Source: Simmondsia chinensis
Taxonomy: Eukaryota > Streptophyta > Magnoliopsida > Caryophyllales > Simmondsiaceae
NCBI GenBank assembly: GCA_018398585.1
Contig: JAGTTD010000002.1
Span: 34,650,186 to 34,714,185 of the forward strand
Direction of reading: 5' to 3'
DNA: 64,000 bases
The notes beneath the pieces are model-generated. The model searched no databases and was not told the origin of the DNA. It worked only from the letters and a program-made list of their open reading frames with translations. Both the position numbers and the translations under genes were made by a program. Positions 24,440-34,797 of the stretch are shown one piece after another (position 1 is the stretch's first letter; each line of letters opens with the position of its first letter).

Positions 24440-25484
24440 AGATAAGGCATCCGCAATAAGATTCTCCTTACATTTCTTGTAAAAAATTTTGTAATAGTGT
24501 TAGTAATTCTCTGCTAAAGAAGGTACTTAAGGGCTTGGTGGTTAGTTTTGATGATGAAGCAACCAAGTTCAAGATGATGAACCAACCAAGTTCAAGATAA
24601 TGTCACTACTTAGCAATGGCCATGAGAATAGCCATGAACTGTTTCTCATATGTGGATAAACCTAAGCTTCTAGGCTCAAAGGCCTTGCTTAAAAAGGCAA
24701 TAGGTTTCCCCTGGCGCATTAATACAGCCCCCATACCTAGGAATAAGCATCAGTTTCAAGTGTGAACTGTTGAGTGAAACTGGAGCACTAATTATAGCAG
24801 CCTTAAGCTGCTGGAAAGCAGAATCAGCTGCAGGGGACCACTAGAAGCCCCCTTTTTGAGGAGTTTTGTGAGTGATTTGGCTATAGTGCCATAATGTTGT
24901 ACAAATTTGCGATAATAACCAGTCAGGCCAAGGAAGGATCTATGTTCCTTGAAATTTCGTGGCTTGGGCCAGGACAACATAACCTCAACCTTGGATGGGT
25001 CTGTAGCTATCCCTGTAGCCATGATAATGTGTCTAAGGTACTCTATCTTGGGCTGAGCAAAGCTACATTTTGACCTTTTGGCAGAGAGTTGATGTTGTTT
25101 AAGTGTGGCTAAGACAGTTTGGAGGTGAATAAGATGAGAAGTAAGAGAAGGGCTATAAACAAGGATGTCACCAAAGAAAACAAGCACAAATTTCCTAAGA
25201 TAAGGCCCAAAGATTTCATTCATAAGAGCCTGGAAGGTGGCAGGGGCATTAATAAGGCCAAACGGCATGACCTTAAATTCAAAATGACCATGGTGAGTTT
25301 GGAAGGTTGTTTTTGGGATGTCAAGTTGATGCACGCACACTTGGAAATAACCAGCTCTTAAATCTAGCTTTAAGAAAATAGTGGCACCATTTAATTCATC
25401 TAATAGATCATCAATATGGGGTATGGAAAATTTATTTTTGATAGTAAGGTCATTGAGTTGGTGGTAATCTACACAAAACCTCAT
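24440..25484 (-). pseudogene. Reverse transcriptase and RNase H of chromovirus
   Basis: RT spans 25484-24792: MRFCVDYHQLND, the first catalytic aspartate in LKLDLRAGYFQV, VMPFGLINAPATFQALMN, then VFFGDILVYS where the family has FFDDILVYS. That change replaces one of the two active-site aspartates with glycine, which should abolish polymerisation. FLGLTGYYRKFV ends the domain. RNase H remains can be followed in broken frames to about 24440. Confidence 0.88.
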
Positions 25485-25784
25485 AGATCCATCTTTTTTT
25501 AACTAACAAAATAAGGGATGCAAATGGGGAATAGCTAGGTCGTATGATGGAGTTTTGAAGCATATCTTGAACTTGTTTCTCAATTTCATTTTTATGCAGA
25601 AAAGAATAGTGATAAGGTCTAATGTTTATGGGTTTAACATTGTCTTTTAGTGGAATATGGTGATCATGATATCAGAAGGGTGGAAGGCCCTTAGGTTCTT
25701 GAAACGCGTCATCAAAATCAGCTAAGAGGGATTGAATTACGGGAGGAAGAGGATCAGATTGTACCTGCCCAAGTTCCTGGCCAT

Positions 25785-26441
25785 GAACCAGCAGTAAAGT
25801 GGCTACAAAGTACTCATCTTCTTGTTACAGAAGTCCTATAGCTTTCGTCCAGTCATCATCTTCAACGATCCAGAATCTACAATGCCAATTAGCTCTACCT
25901 ACTTCCCATCTTTAGTAAAACTTAGCTTGAGGTTGTTGAAATCGAAAGAAATAGGGGTTGTACTGCTTCATCCAGTCCACCCCAAGTAACATATCACAAC
26001 CTTCAATTTTCATGAGTAAACAAACAAACAACAACAAACCCAGTGCCTCCAAGGGCTCCCCCATAAGCAGGGTCTGGGGGGTAGATGTACGCAGCCTTCC
26101 CCCTTCAGGGGGATACCCTGAAGAGAGGCTATTTTCGATGACCCCTAACCTGAGTCTAATGTCATAACAGAAACTGTGATTCTGCATCTGCCACTTAACC
26201 CGGCTCTATTATCTACTGAGCATGGTTTGGCCATTTGCAACTGTGATGCCAAGGGGAGAAGTATCCTCCATTGTGAATCCAGCCTCTCTAGCAAGCCTAG
26301 GATTGAGGAAGCTATGTGTGCTTCCACTGTCGATGAGACTAATGGCAGATCGCTTATGTAGGTGGCCAAGGATTTTAAGGGTGCTGGATGAAGCCCCATC
26401 AGTAAGAGCATGAACATAAACCTCTTCAGCTTTGTCATCAC
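25785..26441 (-). pseudogene. Protease region of chromovirus, split by a retroposon
   Basis: Near 26350 the - strand reads AISLIDSGSTHSFLNPRLA, an intact aspartic-protease DSG motif. Downstream, the CYDIR and KIEGCDMLLGVDWM blocks, normally adjacent, are separated by the insert at 26018-26150. The protease would have cut the gag-pol polyprotein. Confidence 0.82.
26018..26150 (-). mobile_element. 5'-truncated TTG-tailed SINE/LINE 3' end (copy C)
   Basis: On the - strand a 133-bp insert starts AGGTTAGGGGTCATC, continues GGGGGAAGGCTGCGTACATC and a CCCCCCAGACCC block, and ends in TTGTTGTTTGTTTGTTT. It is homologous to the 3' end of the element at 31680-32265 and to the body of the 5S-headed elements at 60362-60478 and 60902-61038. 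The flanking direct repeat TGAGT (26013-26017, 26151-26155) is short. Insertion split the chromovirus protease, so this event is younger than the chromovirus. Confidence 0.82.
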
Positions 26442-26475
26442 AAGGATCTATGAGTTGGTCTTCCTCAACTAAATC

Positions 26476-27566
26476 TTAATCAACCTCGGATTGTGGGCAG
26501 GAATCCAGGTCAGCTGCTTCAATGCTAAGAAGAGACTGATTCTCACAATGATGGCCTGGAAAATACCGCTTGTTACACTTGCAACAGAGGTTAGAGCTTC
26601 TCGGAATGGGGTTCTTGGTCCAGTTTGTATTGCTTCTGGGACGGGGTATGGAATTTCTTAGGGAAGTAAGGGAAGTGGAAGTGGGTGCAATGAGATTTTT
26701 ACCTTTGTGGAGGGTTGCTTCAGAGGATTTGGTGAACAGCTTGGCTTTTGTATAAGCAGTTGTCAAGGATCTTGGATTTACTGCTTTAACCAAGGGTTGA
26801 ATCTCGTTATCCAGACCAAATATGTAAGAGGAGAGGAAATAGCTTTCACTAAATAAATTTTCATTGGAAAGCTTGTGCGATCTAAGAGCCTCAAAACGTT
26901 CTTGGTACTCCTGTAACGATCCTGTCTGCTTGAGCTTATTGAATTGGCTAACCACATCAGCTTCATCATTGCCTTCAAACCGTTCATACAATTCCTCGGG
27001 AAATTCATCCTAAGTCAGCCCCCCTTATCCATTATAAGTTCCTATAGCCATACATCAGTTTTGCCGTCGAGATGCACACCCGCGATTTTCAACTTCATAT
27101 TCTCTAGAGTCTGGTAAAGAGAGAAATACCTCTGACAATGACGCAGCCAACTCCTAGGGTTTTCCCCACTGAACAAAGGGAAACCGATTTTGGTCTTAGG
27201 TACAGAACCATTCCCTGGATGAATATCATCAGTCTGACTGTTATCACTCTCTTGCTCTAGGTGAGAACCAAGAATCGAGGGTTTCTCGAAGTTGTCCTAG
27301 CCCACATGTGCCCTGGATTCATGCAATCTGGCCTCTACCTCGTTGTTCCATGCCGGATTCGAAGATTGTGAGGAATTAAGTCCCAATTGTTGCATGAGTG
27401 AAAACATTTGCATGCTGTTCTATTGCAAAGCCTCCATCATCTTGCTATGGTGCTCCTCTTTGCTGTGGATGACATCGGGAAGGCGATTGTGCAGTCGTTC
27501 AGCTTGCTGTTTTGATTCTGCAAGCTTTTGCACTAGGGTCTGGACCTGACTTTCGATTTTGGCCAT
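26476..27566 (-). pseudogene. Gag of chromovirus
   Basis: Reading begins at ATG 27566-27564, about 90 bp inside the 5' LTR, with a coiled-coil-like N-terminus rich in Gln, His and Glu. It continues through GFPLFSGENPRSWLRHCQRYF and YERFEGNDEADVVSQFNKLKQTGSLQEYQERFEAL (the gag core). It ends with a CCHC zinc knuckle, CCKCNKRYFPGHHC. Stops near 27420, 27300 and 27010 and a frame change break it. Confidence 0.85.
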
Positions 27567-27657
27567 TATTGGACCTCTTCATCCTCGAGCCAGCGTGAGT
27601 CAAAAATTAGGGTTTCCAAAAAAAAAATTGGGCTCAAGATCGAGCTCGAATACCAAA

Positions 27658-27967
27658 TGTCATGGATTTGCTTCCATGCAAGCCTAATTTGGGATAGATT
27701 GAAGGAAAATCAGGGATTGAGATGAAGAATGAGGGAGAAGAAGACAGAAGTAAGGGGGGGAGAGAGAGAGAGAGAGGAGAGATTAAGAGAGAGAAAAGCG
27801 TTTATTATTTGTTAGATAATTCTAATACATTATTAGCTATGCTTTCTATATTTAGTTAGTTTAGATCTTAACAACTATAGCATCTTGGTTAGTTAAGTCT
27901 AACTAACTAGGTATTTAACACTTTGCTAGTTATAATAACTCATGCTTACAATATTACAACTATGACA
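27658..27967 (-). repeat. 5' LTR of chromovirus
   Basis: A 310-bp LTR, partner of 22485-22802. It carries a G-run and then a GA microsatellite near 27756-27778, where the two LTRs differ most. Confidence 0.92.
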
Positions 27968-28024
27968 TTAACATTTTCAATTTATATAATCAGATATTTT
28001 AATATTTAAAAATTTTATCACTTA

Positions 28025-29041
28025 GGCTCTGATTGCCACAAGGAATTGGAATTAGATGGTGGAATTGAAATTCCAATTCTACAGTGAATTGGAATTCTAA
28101 TGGGATTAAAATTTCATTGTTTGGTTCATCAAAGAAATTGGAATTCATAATTATAATTCCATAATGATACGAACCATCAACGGTTCTTGGTTAATCGAGT
28201 TGGAGTATTTCGAGTTTTAAATTAACTATGATTGGATTTTGGTCGGAGCGGTTCACATTACATTCGAGTTATTATGGTCACAGCGATTCACTTTGAGTAA
28301 GAGTTATTCGAGTTTCAAGTCAAATCGGGTTGAATATCGCGTTGGGACATTTAGTGTTCAAGTTTTCTCGGATTTTTAGTTAATAGGGTTCAATCTTTTC
28401 AGGATTTTTGCTAGAGTCAATCGAGTTTGAGCTGTTTTGGGTCATTTCAAGCTCAAGTCATCTTAATTTTAGAACAGATCAGTTGTACATTTCAAATTTC
28501 AAGTCATCTTAGGCTCTGAGATGGATTAGCTCATTTTGGGTTTAGGTCAAATTAAGTTTTAAATTAGTTTGGTCGGGTCATTTCTACTTTGTGTCAGCTT
28601 GTTTACATGACATTCAAGTCGAGTAGATTCATTTTCTACATTCGAGTTATCTCAAGTTTGGAGTCTTTGAACTAAAGTAATTTCAGTTATTTCAAGTTCA
28701 AGTTATTTGAGTTGGGTGATTTCATGGTTTAGGTCAAATTTTTAGGTTGTATAATTATTTAGATTTTGAGTCATCTTGCGTTTGAGTTCAAATGGGATCA
28801 TTTTGGATTTTATATCAGTGGAGTTAATATGGAATTATAATTCATTACTTCCACCCTAGGAATTAGAAAGTGTGATTTTTAGTTAAAATTCAATTTCATG
28901 GAATTGGGTATCAAAATTCTAATTCCAAGTCTAGCAGGTGAACCAAACAACAAATTTGGAATACCGCTGCCCCCCCCCCCCCCCCCCCCCCCCCAAAAAA
29001 AGTTCCAGCCTAAGCCCCAATTCCATGCTCTAAATACAACC
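28025..29041. mobile_element. Tourist-like MITE, copy 1
   Basis: This element of about 1,017 bp is flanked by TTA on both sides (28022-28024, 29042-29044), the target preference of PIF/Harbinger transposons. The left terminus GGCTCTGATTGCC pairs as an imperfect inverted repeat with the right terminus, whose complement is GGTTGTATTTAGAGCATGGAATTG. Sub-terminal AATTGGAATT words are abundant at both ends. The interior is made of degenerate TCGAGTT/AAGTCATTTC units and has no transposase. A C-run of about 23 bases (28972-28994) lies near the right end. Confidence 0.75.
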
Positions 29042-29076
29042 TTAAGTATCTTATGTTTAAATTCGAGGAATTCTTA

Positions 29077-30101
29077 GGCTCTGTTTGGCACATAGAATTG
29101 GAATTGGACTGTAGAATTACAATTCCAATTCTAATTCTAATGGAATTAGAATTCTGATGAATTAAAATTCCATTATTTGGTTTATCAAAGGAAATGGAGA
29201 TCGGAGTTATAATTACATAATGCTTTGAATTATCAAGGGTTGTCGGTCAATCGAGTTGGAGTATTTCGAGTTTTAAATGAACCACGGTTAGATTTTTGTC
29301 GGAGCAATTCACATTGCATTCGAGTTATTATGGTCGGAGGGTTTCACTTTGAGCATGAGTTATTCGAGTTTCGAGCCAAATCGGGTCAAGTAATGCTTCG
29401 GGACATTTAGTATTCACGTTATATCTAATTTCAATTAATTGGGTTACGACTTTTTGAAGTTTAGGTTAGAATCGATCGGGTTGGTTGATTTAAGTCATTT
29501 CAAACTCGAGTCATCTTAGTTTTGGGATAAACAAGTTGTATCATTTCAAATTTCTAGTCATTCTAGGCTGAGTTTGAGATGGGTTGGGTCATTTTGGGTT
29601 AGTTGTATTAAGTTTTGGATCAATTTAGAGGGGAACCTTTCCACTTTGACTCATTTTGTCTACATCACATTCAAGTGACTAGTTTCATTTTTTGGATTGA
29701 ATCATTTCGAGTTTTGGGCTGATCGAGTTAGGTCACTTCCGACTTTGAGCTAAGGTGATTGTCATTTCAAGTTCAAGTCATTCGAGTTAGGTGTTTTTGA
29801 GGTTCGGGGTCAGATTTTGGTTGTCTTCTTTAATTTTTGAGCCATCTTGGGTTTGGGCTAATTAAGTGGGGTCATTTTAGGTTTTAGATCAATGAAGTTA
29901 CAATGGAATTGCAATTCCGTACCTCCACCCCTAGAAATTAGAAAGTATGGTTTTTAGTTAAAATCTAATTCCATGAAATTGAGTAGTGGAATTGTAATTC
30001 CAATTCCAACAGATGAGCCAAACAATAAAATTGGAATTTTGGGCTCCAATTTCAGTCTCAACCCCAATTTTAGGCTTCAATCCCATGCTCCAAATACAGC
30101 C
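29077..30101. mobile_element. Tourist-like MITE, copy 2
   Basis: A second copy of the same family, about 1,025 bp, starts only 35 bp after copy 1 in the same orientation. Ends: GGCTCTGTTTGGCACATAGAATTGG, and on the complement GGCTGTATTTGGAGCATGGGATTG. Flanks are TTA (29074-29076) and TCA (30102-30104), a TSD with one change. The copies align over their length, including the AATCGAGTTGGAGTATTTCGAG block (about 28197 and 29253). The small frame at 29225-29410 lies inside this repeat. Confidence 0.75.
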
Positions 30102-31664
30102 TCACAGAATTTGGTAAAATTTTTACTAAAAATGCTAATGTAACACATTAATGCAATAACATGTATATATACATTACTGAAATAATGTATCATGTTAGTA
30201 TTTTTCAAAAAACATAAGACTTAATAGATGATACCTATATATTATTCGAACTATATGTGACATTATCATTTTCTGATAAAAGTTTGCTAAAATTTAGTAA
30301 ACAATGCCTTATTGATAAAATTTTTAAATTTTATGATACTTGAATCATAGAAGTTTTTAAACTTTAAAATATTTTATTACTATATATATATTAAAATATT
30401 TAAATACATAACCAATAAATTCTAGAGGTGGCAATTGGGTCAACTGGGTCAAGTTCGGGTGAGCCCATAAGGGTTTGGGTCATCTCGGGTTTGCAATGGA
30501 CTCGGGTTGGGTCGGGCTCAGGTCAACCCAATCGGGTTTGGGTCATCTTCAACTTTCGACTATGCTCGGGTCAGGTTCGGTCAGGGTCAAGTTATTTCGG
30601 ATTTAGGTCAACTCAATTTCAGGTCATCTCGGGTATGGGTCAATTTTGGGTCGGGTTATACGGGTCTTGGGTAATTATGGGTTGACCCATCAAGTTGTTT
30701 ATTTTTGCTTAATATGTATATTTTATGAATTATAATTGTATCTAATTTTTTTAACATAGTTTTTTTTTTTATCTCTATTATATTATAAAATACAATACTT
30801 ATTATTTTTTTTGTTTTTCATTCACTACCACCACTTCAATGTAAGTGAAGAATATAGATATCATGTGAGCTACGTAAATTTAATATCTTTAGTAGTGGAT
30901 GATATCCATATTCTTCCGAATATCTTTCCTTCATTATATATGTCTTTTTCAATCTTAACTTAATTAAACGTACCCTATGTAAATTCATAAAATGAAATAA
31001 TTTTCACATGATAAAATAATTTTCTTTAACTGGATAAACAAAAAAAATGAAATTTTGATTGAAAATATTTATGAAAAGTTGACACTTTCCTTCATTTTTG
31101 GAAAAAAACACATCTTTAGCAGAATTCTCACATTATATATGTCTCTTTTTTAATTTCAACTTAATTAAGCATGAACTCCATGTAAATTCATAGAATGAAA
31201 TGATTTTCATTAACCAGAGAAACTAAAAAAATATATAATTTTGATTGAAAATATTTACGAAAAGTATTTTATATACAGAATTATTTTAAATATGAATAGC
31301 AGGGCGAGGGATAAATTGTGTTTGTGCGGTCACCGGCCAAGTAATGGGAAACCGGTTATGTCTCCCCACTCTCCCTCCTAACAAAATAATGGGTGCAGTA
31401 TAGTTATGATAAGTTTTTTTTTAGTTAAAATTCATGTCATATTTGGAATTTTTGTTTTAGGTTTTGAAAATTTTTGGGAGATGAGGCAACTTGTATTTAA
31501 ATATTGTTAAATTAAATTAAATTAAATATAAATATAGATTTTTAAACCAAACATAGCCTTACTAATCTATATTCAAGTCAAAACATTGCTCCTATGTTTG
31601 TTGGTGGGTTGTGTCAAAATAATAACTTCGGTTAATTCGGGTCAAAACAATAACTCTTTAATCG
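30102..31664. other. AT-rich intergenic DNA with GGGTCGGGT repeats
   Basis: The part at 30425-30690 is a degenerate array of GGGTC/GGGTCAACTCGGGTTT-type motifs, and similar motifs resume at 32310-32590 beyond the non-LTR insert. The open frame at 30428-30685 is a by-product of this repeat. The rest is AT-rich without a gene. Confidence 0.5.
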
Positions 31665-31679
31665 TAATTCTCCATAGTA

Positions 31680-32265
31680 CAACAACAACAACAACAATTC
31701 AGGTGCCTCAAGGGCTCCTGCAAAAGCGGGGTCTGGGGGGTAGATGTACGCAGCCTTCCCCCTTCAGGGTGTCAACCTAAAGAAAGACTATTTCTGAGGA
31801 CCCCCAACCTGAGAGATATGTCTTCATCGCATCATGGTGACCTGTGAGCAATGAACTGTGAGTAATAGGGTATGAAAGCAAAAGAGTAAGCCATAGCATA
31901 AAAACGCCCTAGAAGAGACTACGAGGCAAAACCTTCCCTTCAAGGCAGCTAGTATAAGCAAATAAGCCAAATAAACAAATAAGTAAATAGGCCAATAGTA
32001 AACAGATAGGCGTATAGGTAGATAGGTCTAATAAGCCTATACGCCTATGAACACATAAATAGCAGAATAAGCAGCGGTGTGAGGCTGCTACCTTTGCTAC
32101 TCCTATGCTAGTCCTCCCTCGAGCTCTAGCTCTATCTATATCTAAGGCCATTTCCTTCCGTGGGTTTAGGTGGGTGAGGTCTTGCCGTACGACTGCAGTC
32201 GTCCCTCCTTTGGCCTGTTTCATCCTCTTCTTCCTAGCGTGGTACAAAGCTGATCGCAATACCTA
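31680..32265 (-). mobile_element. 5'-truncated non-LTR retrotransposon 3' end, RTE-like, TTG-tailed
   Basis: A 586-bp insert is bounded by a perfect 15-bp TSD, TAATTCTCCATAGTA (31665-31679 and 32266-32280). On the - strand it opens with an open frame (to about 31909) containing VVRQDLTHLNPRKEMALDI, which resembles the C-terminal tail of plant RTE-clade LINE proteins. Then follows a non-coding part ending CTCAGGTTGGGGGTCC...AAGGCTGCGTACATCTACC...GCACCTGAA(TTG)n. That last part of about 150 bp is shared with copy C and with the 5S-headed elements. The long TSD and TTG tail fit target-primed reverse transcription. The LINE assignment rests on a short protein resemblance and is the weaker part of the call. 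Confidence 0.7.
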
Positions 32266-32280
32266 TAATTCTCCATAGTA

Positions 32281-32776
32281 GTAACAATACTTTTCAAGTT
32301 TGAAGACCTTAGGGGTAACTCGGGTTGCAGGTCGGGTTGGGTTTTTACTTGGGTTTACATGGGTTTGGGTCTACTTGGGTCTGGGTCATTTTTGATCGGG
32401 TTACATCGGGTTGTCGATGGGTCGGGTTGGGTCAATATTCTTATTGGGCCTTTTCGGTTTAGATTAAGGCTGGGTCGGGTGAGTATCAGGTCGGGTCATT
32501 CTAAGTTTGGGTCAAGTTATTTACATCGGATCTTTGGGTCAAATCAGGTCAGGTCAAAGATTTTTCAGGTCGGTTTAACGGGTCAGGTTGTCTTTGCCTC
32601 CTCTAATAAATTCCCAAATCGCACAATATTTTACTAATAAATTAATAGAAGCAGTACTATTTGACAAAAAAAATTTGAGGGAAGCAAGATCCAATGTTGC
32701 TCCTAAAAGATACGGTTTTGTTTCGGTGAATTTTTAATAAATATATATATGCACATAAAATATGCATAAATATATA
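32281..32776. other. Intergenic DNA with GGGTCGGGTT repeats
   Basis: A degenerate GGGTC/TCGGGTTGGGTC array (32310-32590) continues the one seen before the non-LTR insert. Then comes AT-rich DNA up to the ATATA duplicated at the ends of Tat element 3. No gene. Confidence 0.55.
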
Positions 32777-33572
32777 TGTTAGGAACAAAAAATCGCATCC
32801 AAAAAAACCGACAGGTGGCCTCCCATGAACTGCAACGAAGGGATGGCACGTGGCCTCCGGGCACTATGATGACGGGGTGATGTGTGGCTCCCGGACACCG
32901 CAGCATCTAGCCCCGAGATGCCCTCCTCTGGGAGCTGGCCGAGCAATAACGACTACGCGGCACCACGACTCGGGTGGACGATGACTCGATGCTTGGAACC
33001 CGGACACAACTCTTGCCGAAGGACACCTTTTCCGAGGAACTCCTCTTCTGAAGGTCCCAGACACAGCTCTTGACGAATGCCTTCTCCAAAGGATACCCCC
33101 TCCGAGAAACACCTTTTTCGGAGGATGCGGCTCTCGTCTGACACGCCCTCTGAGGCCCCGGACGCAACTCTTGTCAGACACACCTCACGAAGCCTTGGAC
33201 ACGCCTTCCGTCAGACGCGCACCCGAAGACCCGTCGGCCACATCTTCGGAGACCTGCTCTCCTAAGCCTAGCCACCCTACAAATAAGGCCCTGGCCCCCA
33301 CACATAAGAAGGGATTGATACATGCCCATCAATACATCCATACTCACTCAACTTCACCCCCACTCTTGGATGTCCTCACGACCCTTCCTCTAGGACTCGG
33401 CCGAAGGACCCCGAGAGTAGCGGGACCCCCTTTATTTTTCTTTTCTTTTCTTATACCCCATCAAAAAATCCTTGTAATAAAAACATTTATACTTAATAAA
33501 AATCTTAAATAAAAATAAAAGGCCTGTATTATTGCCTTCCATAAAACAATCCCTATTACTGTTACCAAAACA
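32777..33572 (+). repeat. 5' LTR of Tat element 3
   Basis: A 796-bp LTR, GC-rich in its first half, starting TGTTAGG and ending CCAAAACA. The part at 33000-33250 is built of diverged 45-50 bp units of the GACACCTTTTCCGAGGAAC type. A TATA-like CTACAAATA near 33275 corresponds to CTATAAACA in the 3' LTR. Six-frame open frames here are by-products of high GC. Confidence 0.9.
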
Positions 33573-33699
33573 GTTGGCCCCGTCTGTGGGAAATGGAAAT
33601 TTTTCCTCAAAGTAACACCGTAGGATCTCCCCCCTCCCCGAGGTGGTCCAGAGATCAATACATCATTCATAGCAGCTCTGTGAGCTCCGTACACTCATC

Positions 33700-34620
33700 A
33701 TGCAACTTGCCGATCGGGACGACTCCTCCAAGGCCTCGCCGCGTCCCGCACCACCAAACCCGGAGGAGGTCGTCGAGTCCCTTGCCTCCACGGAGCGTGG
33801 AATCCATGAAACCAGCATGGAGGAGAGAGGGATAAGATGTCTCGCTACCCTGACCGACCCAAAGACACCCCGGCATGCCCCCCTCCCGACCGAAGCAAGC
33901 TTCGACACTGACTCACACCATGTGGTGCATGGGCTCGTAGGCAAAATTCCTATCACCTATTCGCCCTTCACTGCTCGTATCCTCGCCGTCCCCATGGGGA
34001 AGTGAAGATGCCAAACTTGGAGTTGCTTGACAGAAGGCAAGACCCCAACAACCACATCTTGGGGTTCGCAGCACACATGTACATACAAGACGCCTCTGAA
34101 TACGTGTGGTGCAAATGCTTCCTGGCCACCCTCAAGGGCATGGCCCAGGCTTGGCTCGCATCACTCTCCAACGGATCCATTCACAACTTCAAAGAACTAC
34201 CTGAAAAGTTCACTCGCCACTTCCTCAGCAACAAGAGGAGAAAGAAGACTACCGCCTAGTTGATCCAGCTACAACAAGCCGAGGATGAGTCCTTGAGGGC
34301 GTTCGTGCTGCGGTTTTCAAAGGCAATGATCAGCATCCCGAACTTGGCTGATCAAACCGCCATTACCACCTTCATCAATGGCCTCTGGAACAGCGACTTT
34401 AAGTTCTCTCTTGCCAAGGCTCTCCCCACAACCATGAACACCCTCTGGGCCAAAGCCGATAAATACATCATTGCCGAAGATGTCATGGATAAAACGGGCC
34501 CTCCTCGACGCGACTACCAAAAGCCTGAGGCTTGCACCCTGAGGTTCAACCCAAAAAACTAAAGAGCTGTGAAGAACACCCGGGGGACTCGCAACGCCGG
34601 ATCGAGAAGACCCCTGGGCT
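33700..34620 (+). pseudogene. Gag of Tat element 3
   Basis: The frame from 33700 has an acidic/proline-rich N-terminus. It shifts near 34000 into KMPNLELLDRRQDPNNHILGFAAHMYIQ, CFLATLKGMAQAWLASL and FTRHFLSNKRRKK, the gag core. A TAG stop at 34257-34259 interrupts it, and it continues in frame through QAEDESLRAFVLRFSKAM to about 34562. The zinc-knuckle region after this is broken by several stops. The gag core parallels that of element 1. Confidence 0.85.
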
Positions 34621-34797
34621 CCTCTTGGAAGTCAAAAAGCCAAAACAGGGCGAAATAAAGTCCCCGTAGGACCGATTGAGAGACGCTGTCCAAACCCGTG
34701 GTGCGAGTACCATGGAACCACCGGGCACGATACCAAGGACTGCGGGATACTTCAAAGCCAGCTGGACGAGGCGGAGAAAAAAGGGGACCTCCGGAGG

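Larger units (their letters stand above)
22485..27967 (-). mobile_element. Ty3/gypsy chromovirus (element 2)
   Basis: LTRs 22485-22802 and 27658-27967 begin TGTCATGG and end TATGACA. The flanking 5-mers TTAAT and TTAAC are a probable TSD with one change. Beside the right LTR, the - strand reads GGTATTCGAGCTCGATC, a mutated initiator-Met primer-binding site, so the right LTR is the 5' LTR. On the - strand the order is gag with zinc knuckle, protease, RT, RNase H, integrase and a C-terminal chromodomain-like segment, the layout of chromoviruses. Multiple stops, an inserted SINE/LINE end and a damaged RT active site show that it is inactive. Confidence 0.92.

Noticed and set aside
30428..30685. 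85-residue frame rich in Gly, Ser and Arg
   Set aside because: Produced by the GGGTCGGGT-type repeat; no natural protein character.
31909..32259. A host protein-coding gene on the - strand
   Set aside because: It has no ATG at the expected start, lies wholly within the TSD-bounded non-LTR insert, and its C-terminal half is non-coding sequence read through.
32882..33265. Overlapping open frames on both strands in the GC-rich LTR of Tat element 3
   Set aside because: They mirror each other on both strands, lack any domain, and recur in the other LTR (45255-45600), as expected of GC-rich tandem LTR sequence.
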